Positions 34,546-47,079 of a stretch of DNA of 64,000 nt are shown piece after piece. Where the stretch lies: contig OX485803.1 of assembly GCA_950295325.1 (NCBI GenBank), positions 46,639,554-46,703,553 of the forward strand. The letters run 5' to 3'. The notes under the pieces were generated by a model. That model was not told the DNA's origin, searched no databases, and saw only the letters and a program-made list of their open reading frames with translations. The position numbers and the translations under genes were made by a program. The stretch comes from Polytrichum commune. Its lineage: Eukaryota; Streptophyta; Polytrichopsida; Polytrichales; Polytrichaceae. The number at the start of each line of letters is the position of its first letter. The first letter of the stretch is position 1.

Positions 34546-34938
34546 GTTATGTAGGGAGTCTAAATATTTTTAGTGCATCATTCTATTGCATGCACTTCTT
34601 CAATATAGTGAGACATCATATTATTTTCATATTCAATACAAAACGGCCAATATCAAGTTCGTTTTTTTTGGGTGAAGTGTTGCAAAAAAGTTTGAAAGTT
34701 AGAGTGCAGTGTGATTTTTTTGAAGCCCTTCACATTGAAATGCATGTGCACACTTCCAACTTGCACACTGTCCGGGCCGGGACTACACGGAAGACGAGAG
34801 GCCATTAGAGGTGTTTGGGGTACCTTTTCTCTATTAATACAGCGTTCCAAACTATGGGCTTGATGACATGTTGCTTTGAGGTGGTGTTGAAGAACAACGC
34901 AGCAGCAGTGTCAATTTAAAACCGATCGCCATAAATAC

Positions 34939-35978
34939 GAGCATAGGGCGGACATTAAGTTCGCCCCTACGAACTATGGGGGTGTCAGATCCGGGCGGGG
35001 GGCAGCCTCCAGGGGAATTTTTGAACCCGACCGAAAACTGCTGCCCGCCCCGCCCAACTTCGAATTTTTTTTTGCCCTTGCATTCTTGAAGGCCGTTTGC
35101 CTACAAATCCCATATTGAGTGCACTTCGCCTTCAAGGTCTAAAATCCAATATATATGTGCACTTCCTATTAGTAAATAAGCAATTCATTGGGATTTCATT
35201 CCGGAAATGAAACCATCAATGAAGCACGAATTAACTTGGAGGTCAAATAAAATTACAAAATCCTCATTAACATTGAGGTTATAATTTGTATAACTTACCA
35301 TTTGAAATCGTCTTTGTCATTCTAAAATGACATTTAAATTTAGTGTGATGATTTAGTATGTATATTTTATAATATTTTAGTAATGCCGCCTACTTTCACA
35401 AGTATTCATACACATTTAATTAATTAATTTAATTACTGTAATTAATTAATTACCATAATTAATTAGACTTAATGACATTGAATCACACTTAATTGGTTTG
35501 AATGTGTATGAATACTTGTGAAAGTAGGCGGCATTACTAAAATATTATAAAATATACATACTAAATCATCACACTAAATTTAAGTGTCATTTTAGAATGA
35601 CAAAGACGATTTCAAATGGTAAGTTATACAAATTATAACCTCAATGTTAATGAGGATTTTGTAATTTTATTTGACCTCCAAGTTAATTCGTGCTTCATTG
35701 ATGGTTTCATTTCCGGAATGAAATCCCAATGAATTGCTTATTTACTAATAGGAAGTGCAAATATATATTGGATTTTAGACCTTGAAGTCGAAGTGCACTC
35801 AATATGGGATTTGTAGGCAAACGGCCTTCAAGAATGAAAGGGCAAAAAAAATTTCGAAGTTGGGCGGGGCGGGCAGCAGTTTTCGGTCGGGTTCAAAAAT
35901 TCCCCTGGAGGCTGCCCCCCGCCCGGATCTGACACCCCCATAGTTCGTAGGGGCGAACTTAATGTCCGCCCGAGCATA
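34939..35978. repeat. Target-site duplication GAGCATA flanking the foldback element
   Basis: GAGCATA is at 34939-34945 and again at 35972-35978, immediately outside the element. If the right terminal C is given to the flank, the duplication is CGAGCATA (8 bp), which would fit the hAT class. Confidence 0.85.
34946..35971. mobile_element. 1,026-bp foldback transposon with arms of about 470 bp
   Basis: It starts GGGCGGACATTAAGTTCGCC and ends with the reverse complement. The arms (34946 to about 35418 and about 35500 to 35971) differ at only a handful of positions that I saw. They surround an AT-rich core of TTAATTAA repeats. There is no coding capacity, so it depends on another element's transposase. 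The 7-8-bp target-site duplication supports transposition. Transcripts would form a long perfect double strand. Confidence 0.9.
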
Positions 35979-36329
35979 GTATGTAATAGTATGTAGTATC
36001 ATAAAATAAGGAACAAAGGTGATGGTGTAACACGTTTGGTGGGGCTTGGGTAGAACCTGGATTCGGGGCGGTCGGATGTGCCTCCCAACTTGAATGCCAG
36101 AAATATACAGTAATTATTATTATTATTATTATTTATATAGGGAAGGAGGTTGGGACCAGGGTGGGCCTTATTCGCTTCATTGCTTAACACAGTAAATTCT
36201 CAGTTATTCTTCCAGGTTTATCTTATTCAGGGGATTCGTATGTAGGCCTCATCACCCACCCTTACCGACGAAGACTTTCGCATGGCTCTGGGGGCGCCAC
36301 CTGGCAGCTCACAAGCCTTTCCCGACAGT

Positions 36330-36820
36330 TCATTAAGGGCCACTTCACACACGACACTGGGAGCCCGCGACCGGTACACTTCCAGCACTCTCATTGGTGG
36401 AAAAGGCGGAGCCGGTCCAAGTTCGGTTCACACTGCGCTTGAGGGACCAACGGAGTAGGTGAAGGGAATGGAAGATGGATGTATGTAAAGTCAACATGGA
36501 TTCCTACATGGCACCGAATGGATCATGGTTCATGGTCATTTGGATTGTTTCAAAAATCACCTCTTGGGGGCAGGCCTGACACAAAACCAGGAGACCATTC
36601 ACTCCGAACGTTCACAATCGTTGATTTCTTCTACTGTGTTGTGTGTGAGGACACACATGAATAGACATTCGTTGAAATAGCATATAGTTGAGGGCCCCGA
36701 TCACATATGACTTCACACTACACTTGAGGGTCCATGACCACACTACATGATTTTGGAGGTGTCTTGGGACGGCCTTTGGACACTTTCTTTTGGGCTCTCA
36801 CAATTTGTCAGCCCCAAACC
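36330..36820 (+). mobile_element. Dispersed repeat B, near-complete copy
   Basis: It begins GGGCCACTTCACAC and contains AGCACTCTCATTGGTGGAAA, ACCTCTTGGGGGCAGGC and GATTTTGGAGGTGTCTTGGG. The minus-strand copy at 56750 begins with the same GGGCCACTTCACAC, which suggests this is the terminal inverted repeat of a MITE-like family. Confidence 0.7.
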
Positions 36821-37006
36821 CCCACCCTTAAAGCGTCATAGTCCAGGTGAGGGTCCGAGGCCAACATGTATTCCATAGGATGGTAATGCTCCCTCATCTA
36901 GGACATATCCTGCCGACAAGGTGTATGTCACGCAGAACATCATTGAGGATGTCAACATGAAGAACGACTTAGCCCAACGTTATTAACAGAATGCCATGTA
37001 TGAATT

Positions 37007-38700
37007 TCAGCATAGGGTCTTGGTCGATGTTACCTGCTCCGGGTTGGCAATGTCTTCTGGCACATCCGCAATGCCCTCAACCTCGGGCTGCCCTTCGTTG
37101 ACCTCCTCCACGGCACACATATGCACATCCTCTGATTTGGGCTCTGCTACGTCCTCAGTTGCTTGTAGATCAATAGATTTTTTACCCTCTTCATCTAGGA
37201 TATCCTCAATGATGGACGCTATAACGGTGTCAGCGTTGTTGTGGACTCCTTCGTTGTTTGTGGCAGCATCGGTCGCAGCGTCTTCGGCGACGTCATATGG
37301 AACATGAACCTCAGACGCCAATCGCGTGTCCGCAGCGGCCAAGGCGGTCACTAGTGTGGCGGGGACGGGATGATGTGGCAACGTTGTGGGCTTTGCCGTG
37401 GTGGACGTCATAGTAGATGTATCCAGGATCTTTGCAGATGACGAAGGTTCTGTAATGTCCTCACCTACATTCGCGTACTTCTTGCCCTGATTCTGAAGAA
37501 TCAACTGCATCATATCCTCCAGGCGTTTATGGGACGCCGTCACGTTCTCCCCGAGGCGTGTGACACTGCCCTCCAGCTCTAACACACGAGTGCGCACCTT
37601 ATCTATCTCGCGGCCATGATCTGGTTTCACCCTGCGTTTTTCCTCCTGTAGGCGTTGGTATTCTTTGGCGACTTCTGCGTCGACCTTAGCATCATACGGT
37701 GGCCGGCCTTTCAACATCGTTTGCAAAAACTGCAACCCTTATTTTCGATTACACGTGACAAAAAAGGCTTGACTAGAACATGTGAACGCACCAAGTGCCA
37801 CCAGAAGGCCAGCCTCACATGAATGTATGCTCCAATGAATTCAAAAATTAAATGAACATCTTCCACTTCAAGCAAACACTACGTTGAGTCAGACGCAGCT
37901 CATAAAAAATGACGTCGTTCTTGATGGATGAGGTTACATATACGGACACAACTGATGTCAACACCAACATCTGCTTCAATAAAACCTCGTTGGTTACTTA
38001 CCAATCGTGACACGACTTCCCTTTCAATTGTTTTCATTTGAGTTGTGGTCAACCTTTTCCCTTTTGAGATAGTTCGCATGTGGTCAGACTTTACCTGCGC
38101 GGCCTCGGTACCGCGCATAGATACTAGTGTCTTCCAGTGCTCTGCATCCACGTCAGCTGGTTTGGCGGCATTGTTGTCAATAAGCTGATTTAGTCTCCAA
38201 CGAGTGTTGATGAGGACCTTTGTGATGATTGGCCGCATCCACTTCTCGCAGACTTTGTCGCTATGCCCGCACAGCTGCCATTCTGGTGTGCAAAGGATAC
38301 CAACAACATCTCATTCTTAGAAACAATGATTGCTCATGCAGAAAGAGGGATTAAAATACAAACGCATTGCCGTCACGGTGGATGTTCCAAGCGACGTCTT
38401 CGTGTCCCTGCACATGTTCCTAGCGATGACGGTCTGGACACAGATTTGAAGGACCAGCGTTAATGTTTAAAGAGACATGAGCCCAAGTACTTTGGCATAA
38501 ATCATGTGCTACGCTTACCTGTGTACAAGCGGCGGAATAACCGCTTTCTCTCATGTCGTGGTTGGCCTTCCCACCCCGTCGTGGGATCCAAATCCTTGGC
38601 ATACTTCTTGATATCGCTGGCGAGTACGGTCTTCATTGAGCCAAAAGGTTGTCCCTGTGTGTCCAGTTCCACTCGTTTCTTCATGCCCGTGCTCCCTTTC
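37007..38700 (-). pseudogene. CACTA (En/Spm)-type accessory protein, Ptta/Transposase_24-like, in exons
   Basis: There are three exon-like segments. 38684-38514 (DLDPTTGWEGQPRHERKRLFRRLYTG, ending at CACAG|GTAAGCG), about 38265-37900 (WRLNQLIDNNAAKPADVD...W, then SDHMRTISKG) and 37735-37007 (Glu/Lys-rich, coiled-coil-like, with a long acidic tail). The W...W...SKG layout resembles plant Ptta/En-Spm proteins of the Transposase_24 family; this is recognition by pattern only. Continuity between segments is unproven. The CACTA TNP2-type fragment at 42465 supports the context. Confidence 0.5.
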
Positions 38701-38919
38701 GTGATGGTTTCCGCTGCGAGGTTTCCACCGCATCACTATTGCCTCCCTCAGAGTCTTCTGTGTCCGAATGTGTTGCGTAGCCTCGGCTGCACACACCACA
38801 TTCCCTGGATCATTACATCCTATCTGTGTGTAGATGATGTATGAGATAGCGCCAGGGCAGCAACATACATTCAAGTGTTTTCCTTAGTCACCGACGTTGG
38901 CGTTACCAAACGTCCCCTA

Positions 38920-40650
38920 CCCAGTTGGACATCAACATAGACATCCTCGCGTCCATGCTGTCAGATGTTGGACTTGTTTGTGACTCACTTAAACCAGCAC
39001 GCGAACCCTACCCAGTTTACCCAAATCACTCATCCCTGGATCATTCGCTCTGCCTGCAACGAACCTACACTACACGAAAACGTGAAGGTAGCCAACTGAA
39101 AACCAAGTAAACTCTGTTGGAAGTAAGAGGAAATTGGAAATGGCGATGAGGTTGCGATGGAATCAACAGTAATCAAGTGTGGACAATTAATATCAAGTGG
39201 AAATTGTTGGTATGTGAAGTGCCATAAAGTCTTGGCACATGGTGCCTTAGCCAACCACTTTGAATGAAATTTATGCAAGATTTTATAATGTTGTAACTAA
39301 TGTGACTAATGTGACTAATACCCCGGTTGGGTATTAGTCACATTAGTCACATCATTCCATGATCTTCTAAAATCTTATTTTATTGTATATTAAATTGCAT
39401 GCAAGCCATTCCTATGATAGACATGACACAAACCAACACAATAGCATAAACATTTAGCCATTCTAACCGTTTCTCAATTTAAAATTGAATTAAAAGTTAA
39501 ATAAACCAAAAAATTATAATAATAAGTTACAAAATCCAATGCCCATAAGAACTTGCAAAATTGAAACTTCTTTGATGTGGCAACTACCCCAAAAATTATC
39601 ACAAAATTAGGCCTCGGGGTGTGAGAGTTGTGCAAGATTTTATATTGATGTGACTAATGTGACTAATACTCCGGCTGGGTATTAGTCACATTAGGCACAT
39701 CATTCCATAATCTTCTAAAATATTATTTTATTGTATATTAAATTGCATGCAAACCATTCCTAAGATAGACATGACACAAACCAACACAATAGCATAAATA
39801 TTTGACCATTCTAATTGTTTCTCAATTTAAAGTTGATTTAAAAGTTAAATAAACCAAAAAATATATAATAATACGTCACAAAATCCAATGCCCATAAGAA
39901 CTTGCAAAATTGAAACTTCTTTGATGTGGCAACTACCCCAAAACTTATCACAAAATTAGGGCTCGGGGTGTGAGAGTTGTGGAAGATTTTATATTGATGT
40001 GACTAATGTGACTAATACCCCGGTTGGGTATTAGTCACATTAGGCACATCATTCGATGATCTTCTAAAATCTTATTTTATTGTATATTAAATTGCATGCA
40101 AACCGTTCCTATGATAGACATGACACAAACCATGCGTGATACCCTATTCAATTATCCATGCAGCTTGCGCTCTGCCTCCAAGGGTCCTACAAATCCACTG
40201 CTCAATCATCCATTGCGCTCAAGGTCGCTTAGTCCAACTACCCTAACCCTGGCTCCCTAAATTTACAGGTTGGACGTCAACATATACACTAACCCGAATA
40301 ATTAGCTGCGTTTGTAGACACCGACAGCGGCGTTGACATAGACAATTGGATTCCTGCTTTCTGAGACTCTTAGCCAAACAAACGAACACTACCCATTTTA
40401 CACTGCGCACTGAACCCTGTATCATGCGCTCTGTCTGCAAGCAAAGACGAGGCGCCACTACTGTATTACCCTAACCCTGCCATCATTAATTTTCAGGTTA
40501 GATGTCAACATAGACACTCGCACGTCTAAGGAGATGCACCCGGTGACACAGACAGCGGCGTCGACGCAGCCAAGTGAGAAATTCTTTGTGGCACACTTAG
40601 AGCAACAAACAAACCCTACCCAGTACGAGGAGCCACATGTAGGTGCCGAA
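38920..40650. repeat. Degenerate tandem unit (TTGGACRTCAACATA type), interrupted by a satellite
   Basis: The motif GTTGGACATCAACATAGACA recurs as variants at about 38928, 40263 and 40498. Each is followed by a CCCTACCCAGT-like block and a GCTCTGCCTGCAA-like block. The 348-bp satellite (39271-40132) lies between the first and the later units. Subterminal repeat arrays are typical of CACTA elements, so these could be subterminal repeats (inference). Confidence 0.55.
39271..40132. repeat. Satellite-like array, period about 348-349 bp, each unit with a hairpin
   Basis: There are two full units and one partial. Each carries a 53-bp hairpin at 39300-39352, 39648-39700 and 39997-40049, with arms reading ATGTGACTAATGTGACTAAT inward and loop CGGTT or CGGCT. 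The first hairpin is perfect (24-bp arms); the others have one or two changes. The rest of the unit is AT-rich and highly similar between copies, so amplification is fairly recent. Confidence 0.9.
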
Positions 40651-40663
40651 AGGCAAGTACAGC

Positions 40664-41016
40664 CTATGCTGAGGTGAGGCGACAATGTGAAATAGCGAAA
40701 TTCAAATGCGACAACAACACATACCTCCAGGATTGTTGTCGATCACTCATCCCTTCGCTATGGTCGCCCTCTTCTGCCTCCTCACCCGAAGTGCTCACCT
40801 CAATTACCTGCTGCGCTTCGGAGGAGGTGAGTGACGCTTCACCTGTGCTCTGCATCTAGAGGGCGGCACGCTCCTCACATCCTCCCTGGCCTTCGACCTC
40901 CTCTCTCCTGCCGCTCGACTGTGCTGCCTCAATGCAGCAACATCCACATCGGGGGGAGCCATGGAATCTGGAGAGGTGGCCTTGCGCTTCCCGCTCCGAT
41001 CGCGTGAACGCACCAT
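40664..41016 (-). pseudogene. Possible 5' exons of the CACTA-type accessory gene
   Basis: A frame begins MVRSRDRSGKRKATSPDS at 41016. A second (EVSTSGEEAEEGDHSEG, ending at a GGAG|GTATGT donor near 40728) lies in another frame. Basic then acidic low-complexity composition resembles N-termini of plant transposon accessory proteins. Joining to the exons at 38.7 kb is speculative. Confidence 0.3.
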
Positions 41017-41039
41017 TTTCGACTATGGGGGGCGGCACA

Positions 41040-42460
41040 AGAGCGTCGAGGAGAACACCGAAACAAAGACAAAGAACACCGAAACAAAGACAAAGGATGC
41101 ATGTGAGCATCTGGGCGTAATGAGGATGACGGCGTGACCTATGCCCGCGCGGAGTCCTATAGCCGAGCTCTCCTATAGACCTATAACCGTGGATGCCACA
41201 TGGAGCCCCCTCGGCAGAAGCCCTAAGGGCATGGAGGTTCCTATGGCCATATGGGGACCCATAGCTGCAATAGAAGACCCTTGTCCGTCCGGACGCCAAT
41301 ACCGCCATTGCCGAGGAGCTCTGGCAGTGGCGACCAAAAAATTTCAGCATCCCTCAAAAATCCCCCTTTGTTAACTGTAGAAATTATGAAGCACACGTAG
41401 GCTAAGTTAGATTCACCTGTGGCGCAGGTGGATTGTCATGTATGTTTCTTGATGGAGCATCTGCCATGTGGTTTTCACTCCTAAACATTTGGAGCAGGCG
41501 TGAGCTGCGGCGGCAATGTGCGGGTTGGGTGGTGTCGAAGGTGTTGAGTTTTGTGGTAGATGTCGTCGCATTGTTCTGTGTACATTGTAACACCAAATTG
41601 GATAGCACCTGTGCTGCCTCGGAGTCATCTGCGTCCACCCTACACGCTTGTTGGAATGTGTCGGCATAGTTGACAACCCTAGCCGTCACACGTGCTGCAC
41701 GCGACATCGCCATGTTCCCGAGTGTTGCGCTTTCACAGCAGCAAAGAAGGTTCACCGCCGTGCTTAGGGTTTAGAGGATGCCCGCGAGCCTGCTCGAGCT
41801 CTTTTGGGGCATCAAGTTTGAAGGATACCCTATGGACACGTGGGAAACTGACATTTACAAGGGTTTTTTACTCGGGTGGTAGAAAGCATTGTTTCCACAG
41901 ATGTCATGTTGGACACCCAAATTGGCGTGTGGGTGATTCTCACAAAGTGTGGTGTTCATTGAGCGATGGACTGAAAGTGTCATGCCACCGATAAGATGAA
42001 TGGCAAAGTGACCTCCACAACGAAAGTCCTCTGTGCATAGTGATTTCAGTGGTCATTCCAAAGAAGTGAGGTCTGGAGAGTAGGGGATGCATGTGAGACC
42101 TAGCGCTTTGTGCAGATGGTCTTCAATGGCCAAGGAATTCTACACCAATCAGAGTCCACACATGTGTTTTTGTTGAACACCCAGCGGGTCGTGTGGGAAC
42201 CTTCATTTAGGTGTCTTGGGAGATGTCATGTTCGACGTGTTCTCAGCAACCCCGACGGCATTGTGGACACTAGCGGTGACATGCACACATTTGATTTGCA
42301 CGGTATGGATGCATCTTCAAGGAGGCACACACTTAGGCAGGTTCAAAGGTGGACTCTGCGAACATTGACAGCAAGGGTGGCGATGTGTGTGGGCTAAAGC
42401 TAGGTTGCTGTGAGTCGCGGTTGCTACACGACCCTCAAAGTATATTCAGCGGGCGTTCTA
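41040..42460. other. Region between divergent transposon genes
   Basis: No protein was recognised. A direct duplication CCGAAACAAAGACAAAG sits at about 41058 and 41079. The minus frame 41755-41402 (117 residues) is open but has no motif I can name. Confidence 0.4.
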
Positions 42461-42464
42461 GGGA

Positions 42465-42944
42465 TTGCAACGGGGGAGCCATATGGGCTCGGCGCAGCGT
42501 CGAGGTGCGACCATTCGGGTCACTGAAGATGGTCGCACGCTACGCCATGTGCCTATTGGGGACATCATACTTCACACGGAGTTGCGCGTGGCGACGGAGC
42601 ATAATGTACGATCATTTAGGTGTCCTTGCAGAGAATGCAAGGGTGGTCGCAGGAAAAGCATCCAAGTCATAAGACAACACCACGCGGCGGTTGGTCGCGA
42701 TCCATTTCTGCGTAAGTCTTTACTAGGCGGAGACCCCCCAGAGGGCTATCCACCGGGTGGAATGTGGGTCGAGGACATCTGTTGTGACAACGATGTCATA
42801 GAAGACATCCCAACGGACACAACACGTGTTCATTTGGACGTTGACAATGGAGGAGTTGACGAAGAACAACCACCCCCCCTCTTGGACGAATTCCACGAGG
42901 TCGAGCGGCAAGTGCTAGAGGCCTTAGGCAGAGGGGCTCCATAG
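42465..42944 (+). pseudogene. CACTA TNP2 N-terminal fragment (transposase-associated domain)
   Basis: The 159-residue frame contains FRCPCRECKGGRRKSIQVIR followed by QHHAAVGRDPFLR. This is the CPCxxC...H layout of the transposase-associated domain that precedes the TNP2 catalytic domain in En/Spm elements. The frame then gives an acidic linker and stops. No TNP2 catalytic domain follows; a LINE-derived frame starts 20 bp later, so the gene is truncated. Confidence 0.6.
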
Positions 42945-42963
42945 GAAATACAAAGTCCTCCCG

Positions 42964-44253
42964 ATGGATGGGAACATGGATAGCCTTCCCCTAGAATACA
43001 TACCAACATCAAGTACAATATGCATACAATATCAAGTACACCCCACAATAAACCTACAAACCCCGCAAGAATTACAAAACGTCCTAATGAGAACATTAAA
43101 GACGCACATAGACACCTACCCCATCACTCCCACAACAACACACTACAAGGTTAAATTCTCCAAAGCATGGATAAACGCCCCTAAAACAAACCCTCCCCCC
43201 GAGAACTCCAAGACAACACCCCTTCCCACAAAATACCACCACACTCATCCACTTAAATTCCACCCACGACATTACATATACACGGATGGTTCATTCATCC
43301 CACCAACCAAAAACTCGGAAGGACAAATAGAAGGCAACATCGCAAGATCTGGAATCTACAGCCCCAACAACAACATCCAAATATCAGAAAGACTACCAGG
43401 GTACCAAAACATCCTTAGAGCAAAGCTCAATGCAATACTCATTGCTATCAAAACCATCCGTACCACCCAGATAGACACTCACATATTCACAGACAACCTT
43501 AACAACATATTCCTAATCAACAACCACATTCGACACCCAACATCACACCACCACCGCCCACACAAACTACTCATAATAGCCATAGTACAACATATCTACT
43601 GGACCCCATACACAATTCACTTACACAAAGTACGTGCACACTCGGGAATTATTGGTAACGAAATCGCTAACACATTGGCCAACGAAGGGACCCTTAAAGA
43701 TAAACCAAATAAAACACCACACATACATATAGCTCATCCCACACCCTACTGGCTAGCTAGCTGTCCAACCACCACACACGACGGAGCCATCCGTAACCTC
43801 CGCACAACTATTACCAAAGAAAATGGAACTCGCGAAGCGGCAATAGCCAAAAACAATTTCCCATACGTTGACAAATGGCTATCAAATGACCAAATAAACC
43901 ACAAACTCTCCAATCATTTTTGGAAAAACAAAAAAACAACAGATGCACAAATATCTCAAACTTTAAAATTCAGATATGCCCAATACATGGGTAACCATAG
44001 AAAAAACATCTTTTGGCCACACATACACCAAAACCCCAACTGCACATTGTGCTATAGAAACGATAGAGACACATGGTCGCACCTCCTCTCAATGTGCGAA
44101 AACCCCTACCTCAAGGGCCTAAGAATTTCCAGACACGATAAGGCGGTGCATCTCATCACACAAACACTACAAGCAAACAAGAATACCCGCTTCTTTACAC
44201 TTACCAACGCCGGTAAAATCAACAACAAATCTCATGACCAAACAATCCCATAA
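42964..44253 (+). pseudogene. LINE-derived RNase H and zinc-knuckle fragment, catalytic residues lost
   Basis: The 429-codon frame contains an RNase H fold. YTDGS gives D108. LRAKLNAI has K154 where catalytic Glu is expected. FTDN gives D177. HSGIIGNEIAN has N236 where Asp is expected. The C-terminus has CTLCYRNDRDTWSHLLSMC, the CCHC-type tail of LINE reverse transcriptases. The reverse transcriptase itself is absent, so this is a 5'-truncated copy. The sense strand is very G-poor and A/C-rich. Single G-to-A changes explain E154K, D236N and S178N. Confidence 0.8.
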
Positions 44254-45850
44254 TGGCTACTCAAATGTACATGCCCACAAGCCCCCTGCCAATGCCATGC
44301 CAAACTCAGACCAGACATCCTCTGCATAATCGGAGCCCCAAACCATATACAATCACCTATGGCACCATCCCCCACAACTACAGTCCAACTCAACAAGAAC
44401 AATGCAGCCAACACCGAAACTCGTACAGACTATAAACTTACAGTGGAAATTGCAACTTTTGGTGAGATCCAACCTAATTAACCCACGACAACTCAAACAT
44501 CTTTGCTCCAATGTATGCAGGTTCCAAAACCTGGACCTTAACTTCACTAATCCAGCCACTACATATCCTATACGAAAACATCAAATCTTTGTAAGACTTT
44601 TGCTCCCCTAGACATGTGTCTGCGCTTCCCTCCAATCTCTAGTTCCTAAATGCAACAAGCAAAATATACTCAAAACTTTTGGCTTTAACATTCTTCCATG
44701 AACTCAGCTCAATGTAGCCAGCAAGAATGTTGCAACTGGCATTGTGACTCATACAAACACACTTTTACAATAAAAATTGTGACTTTTGCTGAGCTCCAAA
44801 ACCTAAAACACAATAGATCCACATGAGCAACCCCAAAATGTGAACTTCGGTTATCCTTGACTTCAATCTTGACACACAACATGATATATGACAGACTCAA
44901 TCTCTTCAAGGCTTTTGCTCCATTTCAAACTGTGTCTTGTCTCCCTTGCAAACCTTTTCACATAGATGGTCCAACAACAACTTTCCACAAACCCAATTAA
45001 GAACCTTCGTAAATAAGTTGGGCGAAGCTCATTTACCAAACTCTCTGACCTAATAATGACATCACTTAATAATGAACATTCACTAAGCTTAAGTTGGATG
45101 GATCTCCATAACATTATCTAGCCTTGGAGAGAGGATGGATGGGGTTGGGAATATGTCAGAATGCATTTGGGAACTAAACCATTGTAATGCTTTAACCAAC
45201 ATATTCAACTTGAATTTTACTCATGTCATTGGATGAAAGGGACTGGTAGATGGGCATAATATTTGAAAGGGCACACCATTCAATTGCCAACGGTTGGTTT
45301 TGATGTATAGACATAACTTTACTCGGACAATCTATGTGGTCAAATATGGGGCGCCGATTAAGTTGGAAGGTAGGAAGTCCATCATTATTGAGCTCCAAGA
45401 TCTTCACATCTAGGTTGGTTGTGGTTAGAGAATGCTATTTCATGAGCATGCTCATGTTTTAGGTGTTCCATCTTTGTGGAGTAGGGTCCCACTATCGTGG
45501 AATGGGCTGGAAACAAATTTACTTGCAATTTTTGCCTGAAAGAGGGATAAATTTTTGTTTTAACACGCTACTTGAGATGCCCAAGTTTCCCAATGAAAAA
45601 ATGAAGAATGAACCTTAGAATAATCTATTATTGAACTACACAATAGATTCTTTTAATACATGTTACACTAAATATAGAAGCACATTACTAAAACTTATAA
45701 CTTCCTTTATACATTTGAATAAAAATTACCAACAAAATCTTATTATATGTTTTCGATGTAGTAGTGAATATTGACAACAATGAGGAGAGTGGATATATTA
45801 ATGGGGCCAAGTCCAAACTAGGTGGTCGTAAGCACATGTAGCATAAGGAT
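44254..45850. other. No gene recognised; A/C-rich near 44.25-44.7 kb
   Basis: The first 400 bp keep the A/C-rich composition of the LINE fragment and may be its 3' part. A pair of similar blocks (GCAATTGTGACT or GGAAATTGCAACTTTTG, at about 44445 and 44760) is present. The remainder is unclassified. Confidence 0.4.
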
Positions 45851-45879
45851 ACCCAAGACAAAAGGGAATAAAGAGGAGG

Positions 45880-47010
45880 GCCGGGCCTAGGAGCCCAACC
45901 CCTAAAATCCATGGTAGGCATCCGCCGCAAATCTTAGGCCATATTGAAGTGTACAACCAAATAAAAACTAAAAACTAAACTATATAACTTTATATAAAAC
46001 AAACACCTTATTTGGAAGCCTAGCCCTCGGTGCACGCAACCCAAACCCAACCCCACGAATCCCTAGTAGGCACATGCCATGCATTCTAGGCCACATTGAA
46101 GACTAGAGGTGAGGGGAAAGAAAGAAAAACACCCCGCCATGTTTGGGAGCCTAGACCTCAACCCAACCCCTCATATCCTTGGTAGACACTTGCCATAAAG
46201 TCTAGATCACATTGAAGAGTACATGTGAGGAGGAAGAAGAAGGATTTAGTTTTAATACTAAAAAAGCAACCATATTTGGGAGCGTAACCTTTAGTCCAAC
46301 CCCTTAAATCCTTGGCATGCACATGTCATATATTATAGGTCACATTGAAAAGTAGATGCAAGGAGGGTGGACTTGAAACAAGAACCCAAACAAAAATTGA
46401 GAGTTTAGGGGCAAGCACATGCCATAAATCCTAGGCCACACTAAAGAGTAGAGCCAAAAGGAGAGAGAAAAAAGAAAAAAAGAAAAAATAATTTGGAAAC
46501 ATAGCCCACAACCTAACCTGTCATATCCTTGGCATACACCTACCATAAATTCCAAGCCACGTTGAAAAGTAGACACGAGGAGGGGCCAAATTACTTTTGC
46601 TTATTTTTAAAAAACTAGTCCTCAATGCACACAACCCAAGCCCAACCTGTCAAATCCTTGGTAGGCACATGCCACTGTTATCAAACCACCTCCATAACAA
46701 GACCATAAAAAACAAGATCAACAAAATGAAACAAAAAGAAGGGCCAAACTTGGGAGCCCAGTCCTTATTGAAATTAAACAACTTGCAATCTTGAAATGAC
46801 CTTTAATTCTTGACACACACTTGTCATCAATTCTAGGCCGCATTTGAAAAGTAGATCATCCACAATATACCATAGAATTTATAAATTTACAAAGAAACTT
46901 GGCTCAACCCTCAATGTACACAGCATGCACTCAAGCCCCACCCCCTCGAATCCTTGGCAAACACTTGTCATCAATCCCATAATAGATCTGAACTTATAAG
47001 ATCCAAAAAA
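45880..47010. repeat. Diverged tandem array, about nine units of 100-150 bp
   Basis: A consensus reading TCCTTGGTAGGCACATGCCA, then TTCTAGGCCACATTGAA, then GAGTAGA recurs at about 45905, 46065, 46165, 46305, 46405, 46520, 46645, 46805 and 46945. Units differ in length and have poly(A)-rich inserts. No coding function is visible. Confidence 0.8.
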
Positions 47011-47079
47011 GACCCAAAAAAAGGAGGGTCATGGTTGGAAGATCAACCCTCAGTGCACTCAACCTCCACCTCCAAACAC

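Noticed and set aside
39271-40132. CRISPR-like regular repeats
   Set aside because: The period is 348 bp with long similar units and no unique spacers in a plant-type genome; this is a satellite.
40856-41350. 164-residue minus-strand frame
   Set aside because: It has Cys/His/Leu-rich random composition and overlaps a better-supported transposon frame in another phase.
42110-42400. Plus-strand frame upstream of the TNP2-like fragment as an extra exon
   Set aside because: There is no domain similarity and no clear splice junction into 42465.
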